DNA of 64,000 bases from Hyalella azteca (lineage: Eukaryota; Arthropoda; Malacostraca; Amphipoda; Hyalellidae). A program made the translations under genes and the position numbers. The notes beneath the pieces are model-generated. The model was not told the origin of the DNA, ran no database searches, and saw nothing but the letters and a program-made list of their open reading frames with translations. Where the stretch lies: positions 58,193-122,192 of the forward strand of contig NW_025941543.1 in the NCBI RefSeq assembly GCF_000764305.2, read 5' to 3'. Position 1 is the first letter of the stretch. Each line of letters starts with the position of its first letter. Below are positions 56,131 to 64,000 of the stretch, piece after piece.

Positions 56131-56880
56131 AACATTTTGAATAAAATATTTATACTATAAATCTCTTTGCCAGTATGTTGCTTCGAATTGTTCAAATTAT
56201 TAGATAATAAAAATTTAAAAGGAAATAAAATTCCACAAAAATTCATATCATTATAGAAAACATTGCCTAGTAGGCTAGTTCTACTTGAACCCCAAATTTG
56301 TGTCGCTTCTCATGGCTTGCGACTGGTGCGACACGCTCGATTTTTCGACTTAGGATATTTACTTTTTTATCTTTGAATATTTCTATTGAAATATTAAACT
56401 GTTATACAAGATTTTTTACGAATGCCGAATGTCGCGGAAAAAATGCTTCTTTATGTTTGCTGAATGTTGAATAAAGAGTCAATAGTTTAAGCATTTGACA
56501 TCCTGCTACGCGTTAATTCTACAGTGATGTAAACTTAGGAGACATAAGTCGGCTTTAGTCTGGATGTCCAAATACAAGGTTGTGCTCAAATATTGTTATT
56601 AGGTTATATAGTAATAATGTTTTGTTATAACATGTGACAAACCTGCCAATTTTGATGCAGCTCTTAGATTACATGATTAAATATAAGAAATAATTATAAA
56701 TTAACCTGGGAGAAGGGCTTGTAAAGAATGAATACTATATAGACATCAGGCCAAATGCTCGCGGTGTGATAGGAACTTTGCAATAAGGGTTTTTATGTTT
56801 TTTTGACAAACAAACATGTAAAACAAATTATGTTTAATGTTAAACTAATGTTTAAACATCGAATGCTTCTTCAAGACCGA
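56131..56880 (-). repeat. Family F repeat, inverted
   Basis: Reverse complement of 5831-6620. Together with 23930 it shows the pre-insertion state of the Tc1-like target region. Confidence 0.7.
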
Positions 56881-57560
56881 GCGATTGAAGTGTCCGCGGC
56901 TGTCGGACAAAGGCGCCTCATCAAGCCGCTGATGCCGATATTGGGCGGCAGCGATGCCTAAACATTGTCATGTAAATCAATTCGAGTTTTGTGGCCAGAT
57001 GTTGTGAGGTCCCGAAACTTGTAAGCAGGCATTCACGCGGGTACCACTTCCCCAAGCAACACTATAACCCTATACGCTTCACAGAGCAGGGTAACAAAAG
57101 CTTTATTTTTAAAGTTTTTTTTTTCTCAATATCTTACAAGATGTGAGTTGCCACATATGCATTACTACTGAATACCTCGGATGATGGATAGACCACACAG
57201 GCAATGGTATCCCAGACTGAACTATTCTCACCTCCTCCCCCGCCGTCACAAACATTATTACGCAGCTCAGTTCAGTATCATTACAACGAGTTCATAATAA
57301 TAGGTTGTGATTTTTTTATGTATTTAACGCCAACTCACCCTTGAATTTGCAATAATCTAGTTATTATTGGGCAGGTTTTACCCGCTTGATGTCTCCATAT
57401 GAAGCGGCAATTGCCACCTCGAAATGTTCGATTCGAATCAATGTGAATTATTCGATATAAGTCGTGCACATAGAAGATGAACCTATCACTAGTTCATCTC
57501 ATCTATGCCCTCTTCTTATCCACGCCGCCTATTGGCGGAGAGATTAAAGAATAATTAGAC
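56881..57560 (-). repeat. A-B unit, inverted
   Basis: B core 56892-56959, A core 57166-57240, 207 bp apart. After the A core it runs into R1-like words near 57415-57550. Confidence 0.7.
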
Positions 57561-58030
57561 AAATTGATAATCGTGCAGTATACCCTCAAAATCATTTTTT
57601 CTATTCTACATAGAAAAATCCTAAGTAGGGTAACTTCAATATTATTACTGCATTCTTCAAAATCTCTCAAAAAGCGTTTCCAAATAGGATTTGCCTTTCA
57701 TGGGATATTGTGTTTATATTTTGGTTTGTTATCTCTTTGTTGTTATCGGGTACCAAATTATTCAACCGTCTTGCAGTAATGTAATTACGTAGCCAGATCA
57801 GCTTAAATGATGCCGGTATATCACCGAGAACAGCCCTGCCTCAGCCTGGCTTAGCAACGCCAGGATGCGTAGGACCGAGCGATTTAAATGTCCTTCATTG
57901 GAATGAATGCTTCTTCATGACCGAGCGGTTGAAATGTCCGCAGCTGTCGGACAAAGGTGCTTCATCAAGCCGCTGTTGCCGATATAGGGCAGCAGCGATG
58001 CCCAAACTTTGCCTTGTAAATAAATTCGAG
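57561..58030. repeat. Unassigned then extra B core
   Basis: 57780-57865 is the inverse of 11280-11370. A full B core lies at 57936-58003 with no A core at the usual distance. The ORFs at 57564 and 57895 are not convincing. Confidence 0.55.
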
Positions 58031-59560
58031 TTTCGTCGCCAGATCTTGTGAGGTCCTGACACTCTCAGGACCTCACTCAGGCTTTCACGCGTGTACGGCT
58101 GCATCAAGGGACATTCTAACCCTAGACACTTCACAGCACAGGGTAACAAAGACAAACCAAGGCAATCTTGCCTTGGTTTGTCTTTCAATTCATATGAAAT
58201 AATAAAAAGTTGGTCTACTCCTGGCAAGCTCGATGGCATATGGAGATCTAAGTGCGCTTTGTGTAACTTATGCGATGACGAAGTCGTGTTTTAATATTGG
58301 GAACCTGATTTTTCTGAACGCATCAATTTCTACGAATAATCGACTTGTCTCTATGTACATAGCAAAGTTAAACTTACATAGTTGACGTTGTCCATTATGC
58401 CTGTGCAAAGGAATACTGTAGGGCGCTGACATTTGAAAGGGTGATGAAATTACACGAATTGAATATAGGCAACCTTGCTCTTAAGAAGTTTCTGAACGCA
58501 CTGCTTGGTAAAAATTATTTTTTGAATAATTTTGGCTGTGTAGCCATGATAGTCTACCGACGCTTAGTGCCCAGCTGGTGCAAAGTGTAAATAGCGTAGT
58601 TACCGGGCGAAATTAGTGTCATCTGTTCAGAAGGAGCAATATGAAGCTTAATCATTCCTCTAAGTTAAAGAATAGAAAAATCGAAAATTAAATTAAATTA
58701 ATTCTGAAATGTTTCCCTCGCGGCGACGCGTAAGTAGGTAAGTGGCGTCTGGGAGCTGAAATGTAACTCACAGGCCTTGAAGATATAAGTAGGTAACGCA
58801 ATATTTACGTTGATAGAACCTGCTCGTCTTTTTCTTATTTATCTGTATGTAGGGGGATCATCAGATTTAATCTGTCTGTAGGGCTTCATATTTGTGTGCG
58901 ACGAGTTCAAGTGAGGTTGTCGTTTGTGTTGTTAGGATAGGAGCGCTTTGGCAGTAATTGTGCTGTGCGGAGCTGTGCAGTCGGTGCGCGCAGTGCGTCA
59001 ATGATGTTAGGTGGGAAGTGATTAATGTCACTATGATAGTTGTGGATTTATTATACTGTCATTGTATTTACTCAGATATATGCTTATTTACTAATTATTA
59101 CTAAAGGTTAACTATGTTATATTTTTTATTGCTTTGCGATTGTCGAAATGACGAGAGTCTCCAAGGAATTGCTATTCACAACTGTCGAGTAGTGCGAGAG
59201 TTGCCGTTCCTTCGTTTTGGGAGCAGGCATCCGCGTGCAAATAAATTCAATGTAAATAGTAATGGCTGACCCATTTCAATTATCGTTCGATTAATATCCA
59301 CATTATTATGTATGCGTCTGCCCGCCTTGAAGCTCGTAATCTTGTTGAGGTTCCTCGTAGGTTGAGGACGACGAGGCTGGAGGCGATGAAAGGTGGTTTG
59401 CTCGTCTTTGATAATTACAAACATCATTGCAAACATTCACTGCATGTGTGCTACAAGACAGATTAACAGTATCAGTTGATAGGTCCTCTGCTTACGGTCA
59501 TACGTTTAAGCCAGGTGTACACATCACATTACAACTGCCTTCCAATGCTAGCCTGGTCTC
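58031..59560. other. Unassigned stretch with an 18-bp perfect hairpin
   Basis: Apart from the palindrome at 58148-58185, nothing is recognised. The 86-codon minus-strand ORF (59176-59436) has no motifs I can match; a reverse transcriptase assignment was considered and not supported. Confidence 0.4.
58148..58185. repeat. Perfect 18-bp inverted repeat with 2-base loop
   Basis: AAAGACAAACCAAGGCAA (58148-58165), TC, then its exact complement (58168-58185). The related sequence at 57087-57100 shares only the start (GGGTAACAAA), so the fold-back is specific to this site. Confidence 0.9.
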
Positions 59561-60270
59561 CAGCCATAAGTGAGCGACGTTGCGTCCGAACATACCAGGT
59601 ATCGGCGACACGCCGGACGTGGCCTGATCTTCGTCGCCGGCCCTGCTATACTATGCTTATGATAAACAGCGGCTCGTATACATTAAATTGATCGTACGCG
59701 TCACATTTATAACTTGATGTCACGAATTGAACGTCTTATCAGTGCAGAAAAACCGCTGTCGTTTTATTTATTTCAACACTGATATGGCAAAAGTGACTAA
59801 ATATATACCCATATTTACTGAAAACTAGAGGTTAATTATCTTAACGCTTCACGTGTGCACACAAGCCAACGAGTCAGTTTATTCATCAGTGCATTGCAGT
59901 TTGAGTTTATGAGTTCATAGACAGGCAGCAAACAACATCGCCGAAGTACAGGTAAAAACAATAGAGTTATGACGAGCAATCGTCTACTTGAAGCCTTCGA
60001 ACATTATAGGTGCGCTATTATTTCGTGGAATGTTACAACATGAGTTTCCCCTACAGTCTAGGATATTAGGTTAGAAGTGAAAAATATTCCTGTCTAAATT
60101 GAACGGGAATGACTCAACATTTTCAATATGCGTTTAAATAACTGTGAGAAGAATTAATTAGGATAGGCATAGAAGGAAATAATTGAAATTTCATCTTTCT
60201 TTCCAGAAAACTCAATTATAGGTTTGGATGTGTAAATACAAGGATGTCCTCAATAAGAATTTTTTAAATG
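59561..60270 (-). repeat. Family H/J repeat, inverted
   Basis: Reverse complement of 16260-16955. It contains the intact form of the J sequence that is split by the MITE at 51442. Confidence 0.7.
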
Positions 60271-60691
60271 TACACTGTTAGAAAAAACGGGCGAAAAATG
60301 TGCAGTACACGTTTGTTTTCGAAGTTCATTAACCGTAATCCGGTCATTCAGGTTATTTACCGTTTTTTGTTGGACTTCAGAGGTAGATGGCGCCACAGTC
60401 ATCGGTCGAGTTAATATCTAGACGCCATCTTGAGTGGAAGACATTGCTCATAAGCTAAATTTATTCAAATTATTATTGTTGGTTTATACTAATTTTTGTT
60501 GTTGGCTGTGATTTTTGTACCAATGACATGGTATCGTGTGTTATTCAATTGAGTTGCTCATGTTTGTTCTCCTATTCTTTGAGTGTTAATACTTTGAGTT
60601 GCGTTGGTTCGTTCCACATCAGTCGATTGCTGAACTCTTCTATAGACTAGAGCCAGACAGTGATGCTTTACACCGAGGTCGAGGAGAAACA
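60271..60691. other. Possible transposon end, then unassigned
   Basis: Begins ACACTGTTAGAAAAAACGGG near 60262, a style common at DNA-transposon termini, and has ATTTACCGTTTTTTG near 60357. No matching far end is present before the N at 60692. Low confidence. Confidence 0.25.
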
Positions 60692-60732
60692 NACCTGTCT
60701 CTTATACACATCTAGATGTGTATAAGAGACAG
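60692..60732. other. N plus Tn5/Nextera junction adapter (artefact)
   Basis: N at 60692, then the full 38-base back-to-back mosaic-end pair at 60695-60732. Sequence to the right starts with no relation to sequence on the left. Confidence 0.97.
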
Positions 60733-61200
60733 GTTGTAGTTCCCACACCATAATTGACTTAGACTAGTAATAATTAAGTAATAAGAATTTAGGGTCCGAA
60801 TAAATTGTATTATTCAAAGTAAACTAACCAAATGGTTCTCCACAAAAGCACTTCTTGAGGCCATATTTTCGATAGCGGACAAGTAAATCGTCTGCTCTCA
60901 CCTGTGCCAGTGGCCCTGTTCACAGGGGCTCTGATCCATTCAAATCACGCGTTAGCATTGTTATACGACTTTCAAGATTCGCATGTGTTTACAGTTAAAG
61001 AACCCAAAGAAAAGGTGTCCTTAATTATCCTTCGTGTACTGCCGACTGTAGATCACTTAGGCTTTGTGAGGTGGTTACCACGCAGAAATTGCGGTAGTGC
61101 GGAAGCCACGACAGAATGATATATACTATAAGAGTTATTCATAGCTCTCTAATTGCATATTTTCATCTTAAATAGTTTCTTTACATCTCGCTAACCCTCA
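60733..61200. other. Unassigned stretch with a 71-codon ORF
   Basis: The frame at 60904-61119 (starting MPVALFTGALIHSNHALALL, nominal start) has fairly protein-like composition and follows a CACCTGTGCCAG acceptor-like word. It matches no family I know and has no second copy here to test it. It may be chance or a host exon. Confidence 0.2.
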
Positions 61201-61201
61201 A

Positions 61202-61224
61202 CGGGCAGCAAAACCCGCTGCCCG
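61202..61224. repeat. 8-bp hairpin, CGGGCAGC arms
   Basis: CGGGCAGC (61202-61209), 7-base loop AAAACCC, complement (61217-61224). Isolated; role unknown. Confidence 0.75.
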
Positions 61225-61830
61225 CCAAATGAATTTTCCATGCTGTCCTTTCAGGTGAGTCAACATTATTTCTTAAAATCAATAAGAAACTTGCGATTGA
61301 TTTCAATAACAACCCTAACACTCTCCCCTGGTCCCGAAAGTTTACTGGTGAGGGATACGTAGAAATTAATTACCTCCTTGAATGTAATTCAGTCATGAGC
61401 GTCGCGATTTATAGAAATGACCCAGGAGCCGATTCAATGCAGCAAGCATTCGTTCAGGTGTTGGTGGTTTGCAAGATCTAAAGAAGCTATTTCAAGCTGG
61501 AAAAATATAATTAGTAAACATAATTATTACACTTCAGTAAGTTATTTAATGTATATTCGATTCGGAAAATTAATTTACATTCCAAAAATTGAAATTATCC
61601 AACATTTAATCACCGCACTTGAATTTCGCTGTCTCCTTTGGGTTCGAAGCCATGTGGGATTTTCTTTATTACTGATAACTCGCGTACCTTTTTATAACAA
61701 CTACAGAATGAGTAGTTGCTATATACAATACAATTATCTGTTGGTCATGTACCACTGAATAATTCCGTTATTTCGTCCGTGTAGTCAGGATTTGCAACTC
61801 AGCTGTACGATGACTGTGATGACGGCGGTG
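61225..61830 (+). repeat. Divergent R1-related repeat
   Basis: 61315-61420 is related to 2850-2950. 61690-61800 is related to 2325-2410. The 113-codon ORF at 61417-61758 lies in this decayed repeat and is not conserved in R1 copies. Confidence 0.5.
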
Positions 61831-62680
61831 AGAATAGTTCAGTCTGGGAAACAACTGATCACGAATACCCCTCATTTTACCATAGTGTTCAGTATCTACG
61901 AATCGGTGGAATATTTAACGATAATTAATGACTAAATCTAATAAAAATAAAATAACAATAATTTAGAAGCCCTTGATCATCTCGTCGAAGAGGGTTCAGA
62001 ATTATAGTAATAGGTTGCAATTGTTAAAGTTTAAGAAGTGGATCCTCTGTGTGCAACTCTGACCAAGGGTAACACGTCTCTATTTGATTTATTAGACAAT
62101 CGCCGCCTCGTGAGGCGCCTGTGTAGGACTGGTGCCTTCCTCAATCGTTTGACCATGAAAAAGCATCAAATTCTCAATCAATTCAGTTGACAAAAATTCA
62201 ATCTAAAAGAATATCAACATTTCGTTACAAAAATGAGCCTGACAGAATGCTGGAAGCCCATCAATTGCTGGGTAACTTTATTGTATCAGTAACTTGCTTT
62301 TCGAACAAACAATTTAATTTAAATGAAACTTATATTAGATCTTAAATGAAAGGAATTTTTTCAATATATATGATCATTTCAGAGCATAATTTTGATATTT
62401 TTTATCATGTCTTGAACGTCTTGATCGCTCCGTTTTTGGTAGCAACAATAATATGCATGTTAAAATGTTGCTGGACGTGCAGTAAAAGTTAAGCTTTCTG
62501 GATGCATGCATCAACAATATCATCATTATTGTTACTGCAGCTTTTTTCCTCCTCAAATAAAGTACAGGGATTGGCGACAGGCAGTTCAATGCTGATGATC
62601 CAACACCCACCACCGTGTGCACAAAGATCGAGTAAATGTAACTGAATTGCTACGATTGCTTTATTAGAAGTTAGTGTCAG
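61831..62680 (+). repeat. A core, divergent B block and arm inverted to 28050-28640
   Basis: A core about 61830-61900; B-like CGCCTC-GT-GAGGCG hairpin at 62104-62117. From 62085 the sequence is the reverse complement of 28640-28050. Confidence 0.65.
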
Positions 62681-64000
62681 TGACCCGATTTGATATTTGA
62701 CGTTCGCCGATAGATTTATTTGATTTGCGTTCGCCGATAGACTTCGTACAAAAGTCTTATTTTCAACTTCGTATCTCAGAAAATTTCTCAGCGCCGAGGC
62801 TCAAATTTATTTACACTATTACATCGCATAATTACTAAACTTCCAGTTGTAGTCTTTATATATCCACAACTACTGAACACTACAGTCAATCGAGAGCTCC
62901 AGAAATCAATTGTATCCCAGACTGAACTAGTCTCACCGCTATCGTCACAAATATTATTGTGCAGTTCTGTTCAGTATCACGACTACGCGGACAGAACAGA
63001 AGGCTGCGAGTTTGTCTATGTATTTAGTGCTAACCCATTCAGCAATTTCATATACGAGTAAGCGAGTTATCAATGAAGAGTTATATGGCCTACTAGATGT
63101 CATCCCCGAATACACTGAATGTAGGAAGATTTTTAGTATGGTAATGACGAGAAAGGAAAAGATGGAATAGCGGATGATTAATTATGAAAGATATATCCTG
63201 TTTGAGTTAATCGCAGCTTTCAGATTATATTTTTACGGTCGTCATCGGTTGAAAAACTCGCTGCCTGGAAAATGAGCTCCCTATAATGTTTCTGAATATG
63301 AGTCAACTTTATTACAGAGTATAAAAAAGAGTGTAATGCGATTGCCTTGAATAATAATTACCCGACTCTGCTGGTCTCTGATGTTTTCAGATGGTGAATC
63401 TGTAGAATTTAATTCACACTATCTACAATTCTCACTATGAATGTAACTCGATCGCGACCTCTACATTATAATAATGGTGGTGACTCTCATAGCCAACTGT
63501 CATATCGTGTGAGTCGAACTTCAAATGAAGACAAAGTACCATGAATGATAATTCAATACATAAGGCTAGGTAGTCCAAACTCTTACATTAAATGTGAAGA
63601 AAACACGGTTGAGCAAGGCCCGGCCGTACAGGTTGCCGGCGCTTGGTCGAGATGACATCACATCCTCGTAAGGTGGCGGCCACACTAGACTAAGCCAACT
63701 CTGGTTGTCATATACAAAATATTAGCGGAGGAGCGCAGGGCTGGTGGTGGAGACGCCGGGACTCTTTATCCAACGGTCGCCGCCCAGTAGAAGACTCCTG
63801 CCACGCTGGTCAACTATTTATTAAATAATTCAACTTGCAAGGAAGTTGAGGCGGAAGGCAGCGCCGGTGGTAGGACCGTAATCGAGGCAGGTTCTCAAGG
63901 CCGCCACTCGGTTGACGCATCCGGCCATGTTCGACGACCAAGGCCCTAAATCAGTCCATGATCTTGGCAAATAAATAAGTGGCGGACTGCAGCGCCAGTG
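62681..64000 (-). repeat. Right arm of the ~1.1 kb inverted duplication
   Basis: From about 62880 this is the reverse complement of 11977-13140, with an A core at about 62868-62940 near its inner end. The match still holds at base 64000. No gene is visible. Confidence 0.75.

Noticed and set aside
59176..59436. Reverse-transcriptase or endonuclease fragment on the minus strand
   Set aside because: No diagnostic motif such as a YxDD box is present, and composition is not convincing.
60904..61119. 71-codon ORF as a host exon
   Set aside because: Composition is mildly protein-like, but there is no homology I can name, no second copy, and an adapter lies just upstream.

Overview
The window is AT-rich, gene-poor eukaryotic DNA, most likely from an animal and plausibly an arthropod. 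The pointers are a Tc1-type transposase relic, tRNA-derived SINEs, LTR fragments, MITEs, polyadenylation signals and the lack of any dense coding. I cannot name the species. No intact conserved host gene is visible; nearly every short ORF lies in repeats, is under 150 codons and has no recognisable domain.

Almost the whole window is a mosaic of a few large interspersed repeat families that recur in both orientations. Family R1 is at 1-4560, 32481-35250 and 40641-41750. An A-B unit recurs in at least ten places: block A is a ~75 bp core, and block B is a GC-rich 64 bp core with three hairpins. In six copies the two cores lie 184-207 bp apart. Other families are D (4561, 14701, 18931, 23941, 30961, 36331, 53341, 55571), F (5831, 23366, 56131), G (7567, 20691, 25621, 37531, 48643, 50761, 54540), H/J (16016, 42841, 51702, 59561), K (10441, 28741, 39790) and L (25201, 31691, 50581, 55131). 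About 1.1 kb at 11977-13140 recurs inverted at 62880-64000, the last base of the window.

Inserted into this background are: a degenerate Tc1-like element (6628-7490) with an IR/DR-type end; a candidate solo LTR (3147-3725) with a target duplication; a foldback element (14115-14373); a two-headed tRNA SINE (20422-20690); a likely LTR-retrotransposon 5' end (26753-27503) interrupted by a SINE (27504-27690); a 260 bp MITE (51442-51701); and minisatellites at 7904, 13148, 22535, 26343 and 46105.

The most interesting region is a 2.2 kb segment present twice at high identity (20868-23072 and 44439-46648). It holds a short acidic protein ORF with four SUMO-interaction-like motifs, a basic cluster, a 3'-flanking minisatellite and an AATAAA signal. 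At the second locus the same segment is the left half of a ~4.2 kb insertion (44439-48642) in a family G repeat. Its right half carries a dispersed ~48 bp motif in both orientations whose inner palindrome is kept by paired base changes.

Contiguity warning: the 19-base Tn5 (Nextera) mosaic end occurs as back-to-back pairs at 35701-35737, 49339-49376 and 60695-60732, and singly at 48820-48838. Single N bases sit at 26342, 35852, 54239 and 60692. These are sequencing-library and scaffolding artefacts, so order and distance across them should not be trusted.
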